Positions 12,631-24,376 of a stretch of 64,000 bases of DNA are shown piece after piece (the stretch's first letter is position 1; each line of letters begins with the position of its first letter). This DNA comes from Caenorhabditis remanei. Its lineage: Eukaryota; Nematoda; Chromadorea; Rhabditida; Rhabditidae. Location of the stretch: contig NC_071329.1 in assembly GCF_010183535.1 (NCBI RefSeq), positions 744,001-808,000 of the forward strand, written 5' to 3'. The notes below the pieces were generated by a model, which made no database searches, had not been told where the DNA came from, and saw nothing but the letters and a program-made list of their open reading frames with translations. The translations under genes were made by a program, and so were the position numbers.

Positions 12631-12882
12631 ATTATTTCAATTTTTGAGATTATTGTTATTAACATATTGTTAAAGCGAGAGATGCAAGAAGCATTTATGA
12701 AAAAAAAAACAATAAAGCATTTGATTAATTTTTTGAATTCCTAACTCCTAATAGTAAATTGGAAAGATTTTTCAAAAAACATACACGTGGCACGATACTC
12801 GTTTTTCTCGTGGCAACCTTAGTCTACAAATATCAGTCAGTTTTCAGAAAAATAGTCATTTCCAAGTATTGAATCAAGATAA

Positions 12883-15463
12883 TCTTCAAATTTCAAACAA
12901 AAAGAAAAAAAGAGTCTGCCAATTGCTGATCTGAAGAGAAAAGCCACCCCGGGAGAAGTCGATTGTTACCGAGACAGTTTTAATTCAAAGAGTTCCGAGA
13001 GTAAGCAAAAACAGATTGATGACAATAAAGAGGTGTGCAAGGAATGTGAGTTATAGAGAATGCGCTCTTGTTTTTACATCCATAGGTTTCAGGGGCTGGA
13101 ACTGATTCTTACAGCGATAAAGATTCGTTCGGATATGGAGTTTGTTGTGACATTTTTGATCTTTGTGGCGGAATGTCGGTGAGTGAATACTGTTTTACGA
13201 TAGATTGCAACTAATACAGTACCGGTCAAAACCTGCCTTTTTCATTTTAAAACGTCCCAACGTGTGTGTCATGGTAAAACGAACTGCCCCCCTAAATAAC
13301 TTTTTTCTGGATCGAACAGACCAAAAGTAGAGCTTTATTTTTGTAGTTGACAACTTTTTTTGTACGGAGAAGAAAGTTGCGTCTCGACAAATCATTTCTC
13401 CTTGAAATCAACCATTTTAGTGTAAAATTGAAAGAGATCTTAAGAGACAATCTCTGACTGGCTCGAGCATAGGCCTACAGGCCATGTTACACATGTACCA
13501 AGTTGATCCGTTTTGGCTGATATTTTGATATGTTAGTACCCTAGGAATTCTAAGAATTTTATACCATACCAGATTAGGCTCCGCCCCTTTTGACCTACCG
13601 AAACGATCGATTGAAGTTGAAAAATGAAAATGTTTATTTCGAAAGATAGGATCAAAATTCTTTCAGAAATGAATTGCCAGCCTCATTTTGTGCATTTTAT
13701 AAAATAAACTATTTTTTCTAGCTCTTTTGCGTCATATAGAAAAAATCCCTTTTTTGAAAAAATTGTCAATTTTTTCATGTTTTTTGGATTTTTCGGCAGG
13801 TCGAAGTACTGTGGTCCGAAGCAAATTTGTGATGATTGAATACGTATTTGTGTTGGCTTTCTGAAAATATAAAGACTTTCCCCAGATTCCACTGTCAGGC
13901 CGAGTTATGATCAAAAAAGTGACGAAATTTGATGCACTTCAACGTACCCCCCTCCATGGTAAAAAATGGCTGTGTGATAAAAATCAAAAATATTTTAGAT
14001 TCGAGTTATTCAGAGCTAAAATGACACTCACACAACTTTTCAGACAATTCTGGCCATGTTTCAGCGAGTTACAGACACCTCCTCCATTTTTTCGAGTCAA
14101 AAGGTTTGAGCTCTCGTAGCTTTCCAGATCATGACTCAAAATTTATGAAACTTTGAGAAAACACTGGAATATACTTCGAAAACACAAATAATTAGCTGAA
14201 AATCAATTTCCGTCGTTTTGTTAAACTTTCGTTTCATTTCATAACTGATAGCTTCATGGGTCAACGATAGTGAGATATTTTGGCGCATGAAAAACCAGAA
14301 TTTTTTTTTATATTTGATTTTCAGCTAATTATTTGTGTTTTCGAAGTATATTCCAGTGTTTTCTCAAAGTTTCATAAATTTTGAGTCATGATCTGGAAAG
14401 CTACGAGAGCTCAAACCTTTTGACTCGAAAAAATGGAGGAGGTGTCTGTAACTCGCTGAAACATGGCCAGAATTGTCTGAAAAGTTGTGTGAGTATCATT
14501 TTAGCTCTGAATAACTCGAATCTAAAATATTTTTGATTTTTATCACACAGCCATTTTTTACCATGGAGGGGGGGTACGTTGAAGTGCATCAAATTTCGTC
14601 ACTTTTTTTATCATAACTCGGCCTGACAGTGGAATCTGGGGAAAGTCTTTATATTTTCAGAAAGCCAACACAAATACGTATTCAATCATCACAAATTTGC
14701 TTCGGACCACAGTACTTCGACCTGCCGAAAAATCCAAAAAACATGAAAAAATTGACAATTTTTTCAAAAAAGGGATTTTTTCTATATGACGCAGGAGAGC
14801 TAGAAAAAATAGTTTATTTTATAAAATGCACAAAATGAGGCTGGCAATTCATTTCTGAAAGAATTTTGATCCTATCTTTCGAAATAAACATTTTCATTTT
14901 TCAACTTCAATCGATCGTTTCGGTAGGTCAAAAGGGGCGGAGCCTAATCTGGTATGGTATAAAATTTTTAGAATTTTTTGGGTACTAACATATTGAAAAA
15001 TCAACCAAAACGGATCAACTTGGTACATGTGTAACATGGCCTGGTGGCTTGAGCGAGACATTGTCTCTTAAAATGACCATAACTCTCCAGATAGTGTCCG
15101 CACAGAAAAGTTGTCAACTACAAAAATAGAGTTCTACTCTTGGTCTGTTTGATCCCAAAAAAGTTATTTTGTGGGACAGTTAGTTTTACTATGACACTCT
15201 CTCAAAGTTGGACATTTGCAAAGGCAAAATATGATATACTTTTGGCTGGTACTGTAGTTTTGCAATGAGCCCTGACTCCTTCAGATTTTCAGGGCTGGGT
15301 CATCTTCTTGATAATTCTTATAATTCTTCTTTGTTTGGCCGGTGCAGCTGCTGCATTCTACTTCTTCTACTACAAAAGAAAAATGGGTGGGAGTGACCAA
15401 GAGGAAATTGAGTCCGCTGACACAGTCAACTCTAAACATGATATTTCAGTTGATAGTTATTAA
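12883..15463 (+). CDS. Small single-pass membrane protein, 5' end not resolved
   Basis: Three consecutive exons keep one frame: (open from 12883)-13045, 13093-13178, 15293-15463 (TAA). Exon joins are GAA-T/GG and TCG/GGC. The middle exon is cysteine-bearing (YGVCCDIF, LCGGMS). The last exon encodes a strong transmembrane helix (GWVIFLIILIILLCLAG) followed by YKRK, consistent with a stop-transfer end and a short acidic cytosolic tail of about 22 residues. No in-frame ATG or clean upstream acceptor is visible, so exon 1 may lie further up or be lost to the A6 duplication. Intron 2 is 2.1 kb because of nested transposons. The CxGxM-TM arrangement recalls some nematode cysteine-rich membrane proteins, but I do not assign a family. 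Confidence 0.6.
13217..15254. mobile_element. Tc1-like MITE split by a palindromic element
   Basis: Left end CAGTACCGGTCAAAACC at 13217 after TA; right end GGCTGGTACTG at 15254 before TA. The two halves (13217-13440 and 15071-15254) together equal one ordinary MITE of this family. Everything between is a second element. The whole lies in intron 2 of the membrane-protein gene. Confidence 0.8.
13441..15070. mobile_element. 1.6-kb palindromic transposon inside the MITE
   Basis: The terminal inverted repeat begins TTAAGAGACAA(T) and continues through the ACATGTACCAAGTTGATCC block. The arms are mirror images around about 14260 (coordinate sums about 28511-28521). A fragment of one end recurs at 30913-31016. 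Short open frames in the arms are mirror copies and have no protein signature. Confidence 0.8.
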
Positions 15464-15989
15464 TAATATTAGTGGAATAAATAAAATTAACGGTTTTTTT
15501 CATTCGTGACATAGTTTTGTACTGTTTTGTATGTCTTATGCAGTATTATTCATATATACAATTGTTGTTTAATAAATTCAATTTATGGACAAAATGTTAT
15601 TCAATTTCAATAAAATTGCGAAAAAACAAAAAAAGATAATTTTGAACACAATTCAAAACTCGAAAAGTGTCAGCATTCAAAACAAATGGTAGTTCCTTAA
15701 AGGTATGTTAAGATAGTTTCATATTAAAAGAAAATACTCAATTTGATTCAAAACCCGTTAATAGTGAGCACTTCTTATGGCTAATGGAAATTAGAACAAA
15801 TAACGCGAAAGTGGAAGCAAACTGATGAACTTTGATATGGCTGAATTCGAAATTCTAATCCATTGCAGATCTGAGCAGGGGTTTGAACCAATCTGATGAA
15901 TTCTTCAAATACAAAAGTAAACATGCAATAGCAAATGCATTATAACAGCAAAACATCAGAAAAAAGAAAAGGTACAAGTTATTAAATAT
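15464..15989. other. Intergenic: convergent 3' flanks
   Basis: This lies between the membrane-protein gene (plus) and B1 (minus), so both 3' ends face it. AATAAA-like sequences near 15477 and 15570 could serve polyadenylation. The part from about 15655 resembles the 3' flank seen after other B genes (GTGTCAGCATTCAAA block). I see no gene. Confidence 0.5.
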
Positions 15990-16356
15990 CATACTTGTCA
16001 ACGGGCCGACACGAACCGGATCGTAACTCGCGTCAAAATGAATATTACGAGCTCAAAAATATACCAAAATGTAGATCTCGACGAGTTCTATCTCCGTGGC
16101 CGACTACGGGCCGGATGGCTATTCGCTAATGTGCCACGGGCCGGGAAAAAATGCCAAAAACTCGAAAATGGCCAAAAAAGCCATTCTAGCCCGGCTCGCG
16201 GCATATTAACGAATAGACATCCGGCCCGTAGTAGGTCACGGACATAGAACTGGCCGAGATCTACATTTTGGTATATTTTTCAGCTCATAATATTCAGTTT
16301 GAAGCGAGTTACGAGCCGGTCCGTATCGGCCCGTTTCGGCCCGGTTGACAAGTATG
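15990..16356. mobile_element. CATACTTG palindromic MITE at the B1 stop codon
   Basis: Ends CATACTTGTCAACGGGCC and its inverse TTGACAAGTATG, with GC-rich arms and a palindromic core containing TACCAAAATGTAGATCTCG. An 8-bp duplication ATTAAATA flanks it (15981-15988 and 16357-16364, with one extra T on the left). The right copy contains the TAA stop of B1. Non-coding. Confidence 0.85.
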
Positions 16357-16357
16357 A

Positions 16358-17864
16358 TTAAATAGTGGCTCTTCCATCTCGATAAACCACTCCCAACTCA
16401 TGAATCCTTCTTTTCAATTTCTGAATTCGATTGCTCAAATCTCTCCATTTAGTTGCATCTCTTGATTCTTCAAATTTCTTTTCCAATGTTTTCTTCCTCT
16501 TCAACAGTTTCATGATGACATAAACCTTTTTGACCTCTTTCTTGGTATTTCCATATTTCACTACCTCAGAAGGTTTCCATGCAGATAGTGTCACAGAATC
16601 TATATTATGATGAATAAATAACAGCTTGTAGATTCGTGAAGAGGACATGGCAAGTCTGGAAACGCACCGAAGTCGAATGAGAATAATTTTAGAAACATAC
16701 GTGAAATATCCAATGTTGGGAGAGTCGGCATGACGCTCCAACACAACCAAATTGTTGAATAGTCCTTCCAACTGAATAGTTTCCATCGCTCTAATCTGCA
16801 TCCATTTGAACATATCGTCTGCCGAACTAATAAAACGGGCAATGAAGTGTCTCACATTAATAGAAGTAAGTGTAGTCCTTCCCAATGACACATTTTCTAC
16901 ACCTCTGATTTGAAACATGTCACTCAAAGTGACCCATCGTGCATCACCGTAATCAGTGGTTCCAAATTTGAAAGCCTAGAATAGAGAACTTAGATTCAAA
17001 AAACAACTACCCGAAACTCACATTCTTATGCTTGAAATCCAATGGCATGTCAGAGTTGAAAATTTGAAACTCTTTACGACGATCCGCCATATTCAAAAAG
17101 AAGTTGACGATCTCTGAATTGAATTCAATTCCATACAATGTGATTTTGTTCCAAACTGTTTTGAACGTGTTGTTTGAGAATATCTTTTTGAGAAATACCA
17201 AACTTGGATTTGGTTTGGTGAAATGAATTCTGAGACCGGTGATATTGATAACATGGGAAAGCCTGATGATAGCTAGAGATGTGTTTTGAATTGACGTCCT
17301 TTTTTTGTATTGTAACCTGAAACAAGATAAAAAAAACCTATACAATGCCGAGCATACGAACGCGTTGCAATTGCATCGGGTTCAGAGGTAATCCCTAAAA
17401 CGTTACAAAAAACAATCATCATTTAGATACGATCAGTATAGGGGTTGAAATAACATATCTGGATTTTATTCATTTTCAGCGACTTACCAGTAATTTCCTC
17501 TTTCTCCTTTGCTCTTATACCCGAAGCTGTTACACCATACTTTAAAAGATGGGTCTTCACGCAGTGTTATAAACGAATCGCTTTCATGGAAAACTATTTC
17601 AGGGTAATAATATCGTTTTTTGATCAGCCTCACTTCCATTTTCATCCGTTTCGAAGTAAGACTCAATGCGAATCTAAACCACGTGATTAATTATACTAAT
17701 TGAGGTACAAAAGTTGAAATTTACCGTTCAGCTGGGTCCATTAGTTTTATTATCAACATTCTAACAATAATTGGTAGTTTTTTAAACTTGAATTCTTTTC
17801 TTATCAAGAATTTCGGATCGTACAGAATCTGATGGCAATACTTCAAAGCAAGTGTGCTAAGCAT
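16358..17864 (-). CDS. B1: F-box / FBA_2-like protein, B subfamily, 397 aa
   Basis: Five exons: 17864-17725, 17673-17488, 17316-17022, 16975-16701, 16655-16358. The F-box (FKFKKLPIIVRMLIIKLMDPAER then FALSLTSKRMK) spans exons 1 and 2. Exon 3 carries the NFFLNMADRRKEF and DMPLDFKHKN block. Exon 4 has YGDARWVTLSDMF and VRHFIARFIS, the counterpart of the FBA_2-like A exon 4. Exon 5 is a lysine/glutamate-rich coil ending GVVYRDGRATI. The exon 4 donor is GTATGT, and retaining intron 4 would keep the frame, so both forms would be readable. A MITE abuts the stop codon. Inferred SCF adaptor. Confidence 0.87.
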
Positions 17865-18255
17865 AATGAAATACTGAAAAATAGGTAAGAGCAAATCAAT
17901 AAATGAGAGAGACGTGGAAGGGTTGCTGAGTGTCTGTGTAATGAAAGGTCTCTCGTAATGAGGCAATACCATCTGTCTCCACGTCACCGAGGAAAAAAGG
18001 ACTTAGGCAAACACGCAGATAACGTCTGCCACGTAACCATTCAGAGGCTATGCCTGACTAGGGAAGGGTACCCCGAGACACAGTGGAGTTATTAGATTCG
18101 GAAAGTGTCAACATTCAAAACGAGTGATAGTTCCTTAAAGGCATGTTAAGATAGTTTCATTTTGGAAGAAAATACTCAATTTGATTCAAAACATTTCAAA
18201 AATGAACATTCTTCAAATAAAGAAATAAAAAACATGCAATAACAAATACAAGTTA

Positions 18256-20009
18256 TTAAATAGTAGCTCTTCCATCTCGATAAACCACTCCCAACTCATG
18301 AATCTTTCTTTCCAATTTCTGGATTTGGTCCCTGTATCCTCTCCGCTTTGCTACATCTCTTGTCTCCTCCAACCCCTTTTCCAATGTTTTCTCCTTCTCC
18401 AACAGTTCCATGATCTCATAAACGTTTTTGAATTTTTCCTCGATATTTCCATATCTGTCAGCATTATCATAAGGTTTCCATGCAGACAGTTCCACAGCAC
18501 CTAAACTATGCTGAATAAACAAGAGCTTGTAGGCTCGCGAAGTGGACTTGGCAAGTCTGGAATTGTCCGGAAGTTAAATGAGATTAATTTTTTAAACTTA
18601 CGTGAAGTATCCAATGTTAGGAGGATTCTCGTTAACCTCCAACACAACCAATTCGTTGAATAGTCCTTCCAACTGAATAATTTCCATCGCTGTGATTGTC
18701 ATCCATTTGAACATATCATCTGGACAATTAATCCAACGGGAAATGAAGTGTCTCACATGATTCGAAGTGAGTCTAGTCCTGTACAATGACACATTTTCAA
18801 CACCTCTGATTTTTAGAATGTCACTTATAGTGACCCATCGTGCATCAAAGTAACAAATTGTTCCAAATTTGAAAGCCTGGAATATATGTACAGTACCGTG
18901 CAAGAAGATACAAACTTTGGACTTATTTAGTTGAAAATGCCCAACTTTGAAAGAGTGTTACGGTTTTAATGATTGTCACACAAAGTAAATTTCTAATGGA
19001 TCATACAGAACAAAGATAGAGCTTCATTTTTGTAGTTGACAACTTTTTTGTACGGACACTCTCTAGAGAGTTATGGTCACTTTAAAAAGACAACTCAAAA
19101 ATCACTGTATTTCACTGAAATCGGACTATTTTTGGAGAGAAATTACTTTGCCAAAACGTAACTCTCTAGAGAAAATGCTGTCAACAACAAAAATAAAGAT
19201 CCACTCTTGGTCTGTGTGGTTTATCTATAAATTATTTTGTGGGACAATCAGTAATACTCAAACAACTATCATAAACTCACATTCTCATGTTTGAAATCCA
19301 GTGGCATGTCACAATCGTAAATATTAAACTCTTTACGAAGATCCGCCATATTCAAAAAGAAGTTGACAATCTCTGAGTTCAATACAATTTCATGCAATGT
19401 GATTTTGAGCCAAGATGATTTGAAAGTGTCATTGGAGAATATCTTTTTGAGACGTATCAAACTTGGAGTCACTTTGGTGAACAAAATTTCGAGACCGTCC
19501 ATTTTAAAAACATCGGACATTTTTTTGATAGCTAGAGCTGTGTTTTCAATTAGTGTCCCTTTATTGTAATGTAGCCTGAAACGATATGTCTGGTTTTACA
19601 CTTTTGAAACAATCAAACATTTTTCAGCAACTTACCGGTGATATCCTCCTTCTTCCCTCCTATATCCTCGCGAGTAACAGCATATTTGAAAACCTATGAC
19701 TCCCCGCAGTTGTATATACGAAGCTCTATTGCGAAAAAATATTTGAGGATAATAATATTGTTTTTTCATTAATTTCATTTCGGTTTCCATTCGTTTCGAA
19801 GTGAGATTCAATGCGAATCTTAACCACGTAATTTGTTATACTAATTAAGTCAGTAATATTCAAATTTACCTTTCAGCTGGATCCATTAATTGCATTATCA
19901 ACATTCTAACAATAATTGGTAGTTTTTTAAACTTGAATTCTTTTCTTATCAAGAATTCCGGATCAAACAGAATCTGATGGCAAAACTTCAAAGCAAGTGT
20001 GCTAAGCAT
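18256..20009 (-). CDS. B2: F-box / FBA_2-like protein, B subfamily, 397 aa
   Basis: Five exons: 20009-19870, 19818-19636, 19575-19281, 18876-18602, 18556-18256. F-box at residues about 21-65 (FKFKKLPIIVRMLIMQLMDP). Exon 2 starts after an AAG acceptor and reads FALNLTSKRME; it ends in CG where most B genes have TG, giving Arg at the junction in place of Trp. Exon 3 has NFFLNMADLRKEF. Exon 4 has YFDARWVTISDIL and VRHFISRWINCPDDMF. The coiled tail ends GVVYRDGRATI. Intron 3 contains a Tc1-like MITE shared with B5 and B10. The 5' flank runs into a Helitron. Inferred SCF adaptor. Confidence 0.86.
18891..19258. mobile_element. Tc1-like MITE in B2 intron 3, 3' truncated
   Basis: Begins CAGTACCGTGCAAGAAGA just upstream of the exon 4 acceptor and carries the family's TTGTAGTTGACAAC block; the distal terminus is lost. 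Nearly the same sequence is in intron 3 of B5 and B10. Confidence 0.75.
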
Positions 20010-20280
20010 ATTGAAATACAGGAAAATAGGTAAGAGCAAATCAATAATTGGGAGAGACGTGGAAGGGTTGCTGAGTGTCTGTGTAATGAAAGGTCTCTCG
20101 TAATGAGGCAGTACCATCTGTCTCCACGTCATCGAGGAAAGAAGGACTTAGGCAAACACGCAGATAACGTCTGCCACGTAACCATTCAGAGACTATGGCT
20201 GACTAGGGAAGGGTACCCCGAGACACAGTGGAGTTATTAGATTTGACTCGGAAAGTGTCAGCATTCAAAACGAGTGATAG
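20010..20280 (-). promoter_or_regulatory. Conserved 5' flank of B genes (representative: B2)
   Basis: A block of about 250 bp directly upstream of each B-type start, with shared features such as CTCTGCGTGTTTGCCTAAG, TACGTGGCAGACGT and TCGGGGTACCCTTCCC. It is found before B1-B6 and B8-B10 and, with changes, B11. It is likely 5' UTR plus proximal promoter. Its open frames differ between paralogs by indels, so I do not take it as coding. No defined promoter motif is claimed. Confidence 0.5.
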
Positions 20281-20290
20281 TTTAAAGGCA

Positions 20291-22289
20291 TCTTTACTAA
20301 TAATATTCAGCAGATCCGTTTGTCTGTCCGTCTGTCGCCGACTCTAGCGCCCTCTGTACTGAACCGTTTTTAATGAAACTTACACAGATCGCTTGGAAAT
20401 TTTCCCCGGATGATGCCCGTCATTTTTTTTTAGTTAGAATAGTTCGAAACCAGGTCACTACGTGAAAAAATGTGGTTTTCAAGCCTTTCATTGCCTTTAA
20501 TTTTCGAAATAGGTAAATAGGAGTTCACGGGAAAAATAGTTATGGAAACATTTCATTCTTCGAATAAATTCATTTCTTTAAATTGTCAGGAAAAATGCGT
20601 GGGTTTAAAACAATTTTTTCGGCTCTATTCAAGGTTAGATATCCTTTAAAAACTCGAACGTTCCATGAAACACTAAGACGTCCCTTAAAACACTTAAACG
20701 CCCTGTCATGCCCTAAATTTTTTCCAAAAGTTAAGACGTCCTTTCAAGTGTTCAAACGTCCCAAAAAACATTCAGTCGTTCCAAAAAACGTTTAAAAGTT
20801 CCATAAAATGTTTAGACGTGGTTTCCTTAAAACATAGACACACTGATGCTTGCTTGCACTTTTTTCCATAACTTTAAGCTAGATGGTTGATGTCTCTGTG
20901 TTAAGGAATCCACTACTTCCCGGGTGCTGAGCCATTATCATGTCAAGATTCAAGGACGTTTTTGTTTTTAGGCAATCACTACTTCCAGGTGCCACAGCAA
21001 GCTCTTGGTTTTGGAAGTTTAAGCGACGTCCAAATATTTTTTGAACGACTAATTGGTTAAATACAATTTTGGGATTTTAAGGGACATCTAAACGGTTTTG
21101 GGACGTCTAAACATTTCTGAGCATTTTTGGGACCCCAAAGAACGTTTAAGTGTTTTAAAGGACGTTTAAGTGTTTTAAGGGACGTTCGAGTTTTCAAAAG
21201 ACATCTAAACTGGAATAGAGTCTCTTTTCTTGACACCCTTTCAAAGTTGGACATTTTTAACTGAGAAACGGTCAAAGTTGTTCGATTTATGGCCATGACT
21301 GTACTCAATTTTTACCGGCTGTCTAACTTTCACACTTAGAAATATGTAGAATAGCTTTGAAGTCTTTCAGAGAAAAAAAATATCAGAAAGCAGAACAGTT
21401 CAGATCAAACCAGACTGAAGAGAAGATTTCCGTGTATATGAGAAACAATCTTGAAAAATTTTGGGGAGGGAGGCGGCATCGCTGCCGATCAGTCAAAAAC
21501 TTAAAAGTAGTACTTTAGGTTAATTTTTTAAAGATGTGAATAGGACAATTTCCAAATTTCTAAGCTTCAGTAAAAGAGTTGGTAAGGCTTTCTCAGTCTG
21601 AAGCCAAAAAAGTCATTTGCTGTGTTTAGTACCATTCATTCTGAGACTTCGGACGTCTCCATCATTGAAGAAGTTGCAACAGTCAGAAGTTTAATAGAAA
21701 TAAATTGAATGAAAAAACACTACTCAAAGAGTGGTGGTGATTTGTGAATAAGTAACTTTGTCGTTGATCAGTTACCTTCAAAAGGTAATAATTTCTAGGA
21801 TGAGGATTTGTTAAAACATGGTCTCAGGCTGCCATATTCAGAGAAGGGAGACAGCATTGTCGCCGAAGTTTGACATTAATATTTGAAAGATGACTCGCCT
21901 CTTGAGGAGGGAGAAAGGAGAGTTAAAAGTTCCTGTTCTTTTGAAATAGTGTTAGATAAAGCAGAAAAAATGAATACAGTTTCGATTAGTGAATTGAAAA
22001 CTGCTCATATTGAAATCCATTTTTCCTCAGGATAGAAAAGTCACCGAGTAAATTTGTCGAAATCGTATCAGAAAAGCAGAGATGTTTTAATTGCTCTCTA
22101 CCGGAACGGGCTGTTTAGCTAACAAAAACTACCGACAAGTGAAAAAAATTAATACGATCCAGGAGAAGGAGAAAATTCTGAGACCTCGATAGTTTGAACC
22201 ATTTAAGAAGCGCCGCAGGCGCTGTAACACCCAGAAGGGTGGTGTAGAGAAGGAGGTTGAGCAGCCGTTAGGCTGCGTTAACCGACTGG
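20291..22289 (+). mobile_element. Non-autonomous Helitron 1 (1,999 bp)
   Basis: Starts TCTTTACTAATAATATTC (5'-TC) and ends ACCGACTGG (3'-CTGG, a CTRR end), with a hairpin CAGCCGTTAGGCTG just upstream of the 3' end. It sits between A and T with no target duplication. The uninterrupted site GGCATGTTAAG is present at the same place behind other B genes (about 18139 and 43168). There are no Rep/helicase motifs; the interior has AAACGTCC-type short repeats and a Tc1-like MITE fragment near 21225-21303. Confidence 0.88.
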
Positions 22290-22401
22290 TGTTAAGATAA
22301 TTTCATTTTGGAAGAAAATGCTCAATTTGATTCAAAAAATTCCAAAAAGAAACATTCTTCAAATAAATTAACAAAAAACATGCAATAACAAATACAAGTT
22401 A

Positions 22402-24024
22402 TTAAATAGTAGCTCTTCCATCTCGATAAACCACTCCCAATTCATGAATCTTTCTTTCCAATTTCTGGATTTGATCCCTGTATTCTCTCTGTTTCGTTGC
22501 ATCTGTTGTCTCCTCGAATTCCTTTTCCAATGTTTTCTCCTTCTCCAACAGTTCCATGATCTCATAAACGTTTTTGTATTTTTCCTGGATATTTCCAGAT
22601 CTGGCAGCATTATCATAAGGTTTCCATGCAGACAGTCCCACAGCACCTAAACTATGCTGAATAAGCAAGAGCTTGTAGGCTCGCGAAGTGGACTTGGCAA
22701 GTCTGGAAATGTCCGGAAGTTAAATTAGAATATTTTTTTGAACCTACGTGAAAATGTTAGAAGGATTTATGCCATGCTCCAACACAACCAATTCGTTGAA
22801 TAGTCCTTCCAACTGAACAATTTCCATCGCTCCGATCTTCATCCATAAGAACATATCATCTGGACAATTGATCCAACTGTCAATGAAGTGTCTCACTTCA
22901 TCCGAAGTGAGTTTAGTCTTGCCCAATGTCACATTTTCCACACCTCTGATGTTCAGCATGTCACTCAAAGTGACCCATCGAGCATCATCGTAATCATTGG
23001 TTCGAAATTTGAAGACCTAGAATAACGCACTTAGATTTGAAACAACTACCCGAAACTCACATTCTCATGCTTGAAATCCAATGGCATATCAGAATTGAAA
23101 ATTTGAAATTCTTTACGAAGATCCGCCATATTTAAAAAGAAGTTGACGATCTCTGAATTGAAATCAATTCCATACAATGTGATTTTGTCCCAAGATGATT
23201 TGAAAGTGTCATTGGAGAATAACTTTTCGAGAAGTATCAAACTTGGAGTTACTTTTGTGAATTGAATTCCGACACCGCAGAGTTTAAGAATATGGGAAAG
23301 TTTGCTGATAGCTAGATCTGTGTTCCCAATGAGTGCCCCTTTATTGTACTGTAGCCTGAAACAAGATGTACAGTTAATTTTGTGAGGTTTCAGAGTTGAT
23401 TCCTAAAATTTTACAAGTCGCGATGCCGCCACACATTTGTATCAGGAAGGCATCACAATTTCAATCATGTTGATTGTGAATGTCAACAAGATACTAAATC
23501 TTGTTGCATTTGCATCGCGGTCAACAAACAAGCATAATTCAAATACGATCAGTATGGGGGGGGGGGGGGTTTAAATATTTGAAAATTTTGAAACAAACAC
23601 AAATATGTGAACCTTAGATCATTTTTAGCGACTTACCAGTGATATCCTCCTCCTCTCCTCTTATATCCTAGCGAGTTACAACATACTTCAAAATCTGGTT
23701 CTCCACTCAGTGTTAGAAGAATAAATGGTCTTGAAAATCTATCCCGTTTAAAATTTATTTGAGGGTAATATTTTTGTTTTTTGATTAATTTCACATCGGT
23801 TTTCATCCGTTTCGACGTGAGACTCAATGCAAATCTAAATCAGTTAATTAGTTATACTAATTAAGTCAGGAGTATTCAAATTACCGTTCAGCTGGATCCA
23901 TTAGTTGTATTATCAACATTCTGACAATAATTGGTAGTTTTTTAAACTTGAATTCTTTTCTTATCAAGTTTTTCGGATCGAACAGAATCTGATGGCAATA
24001 CTTCAAAGCAAGTGTGCTAAGCAT
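22402..24024 (-). CDS. B3: F-box / FBA_2-like protein, B subfamily, 400 aa
   Basis: Five exons: 24024-23885, 23834-23637, 23355-23061, 23016-22748, 22702-22402. The F-box is FKFKKLPIIVRMLIIQLMDPAER plus FALSLTSKRMK. Exon 2 is 198 nt, 15 nt longer than in B2, a form shared with B11. Exon 4 starts VFKFRTNDYDDARWV and is 6 nt shorter in its end (NPSNIFT). The tail carries LEKEKTLEKEFEE and ends GVVYRDGRATI. Intron 2 contains a run of about 14 G near 23560 and sequence that elsewhere (B9) is split by a Helitron. Inferred SCF adaptor. Confidence 0.86.
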
Positions 24025-24225
24025 ATTGAAATACAGGAAAAGAAGTAAGAGCAAATCAATAATTGAGAGAGATGTGGAAGGGTTGCTGAGTGTCTGTGTA
24101 ATGAGGGTCTCTCGTAATGAGGCAATACCATCTGTCTCCACGTCACCGAGTAAAGAAGGACTTAGGCAAACACGCAGAGAACGTCTGCCACGTAACCATT
24201 CAGAGACTAAGCCTTAATTATATGT

Positions 24226-24376
24226 ACAGTGCAAAAAAGCAAACTTTGGTTGTTTTCAGCTGAAAATAGCCTACTTTGAGAGTGTGTTACGGTCCCACAA
24301 AGTAAATTGCGTATAAGCCATACACAACAAAGGCAGACCATCATTTTGTAGTTGTAACATACTAGGGAGTGTCCAA
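24226..24376. mobile_element. Fragment of Tc1-like MITE
   Basis: CAGTGCAAAAAAGCAAAC start, followed by the ACTTTGAGAGTGTGTTACGG block and a degraded GTAGTTG block. Only about one half of the usual element is present, between the B3 5' flank and the end of C1. Confidence 0.6.

Noticed and set aside
13683..14838. Mirror reading frames of about 60-70 codons in the palindrome
   Set aside because: Copies of one sequence in both arms of a transposon, with no codon or domain signal.
20583..21308. Frames rich in FKTSKRP/LKTLKRPLKH in Helitron 1
   Set aside because: They follow AAACGTCC-type short repeats and are not kept in the matching part of Helitron 2.
22081..22289. GC-rich hairpins (AGCGCCGCAGGCGCT) as a transcription terminator or CRISPR-like repeat
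   Set aside because: They are structural parts of Helitron 3' ends. Only three dispersed copies, no spacers, and a eukaryotic context.
23560..23575. Poly-G run as a biological signal
   Set aside because: It is in intron 2 of B3. Length is prone to error and the paralogs lack it; probably simple slippage.
17865..24141. Upstream N-terminal extensions of B genes (METDGIASLRE and MTWRQMVLPHYE types)
   Set aside because: The frame differs between paralogs because of small indels, while MLSTLALK is constant. I treat the extension as 5' UTR.
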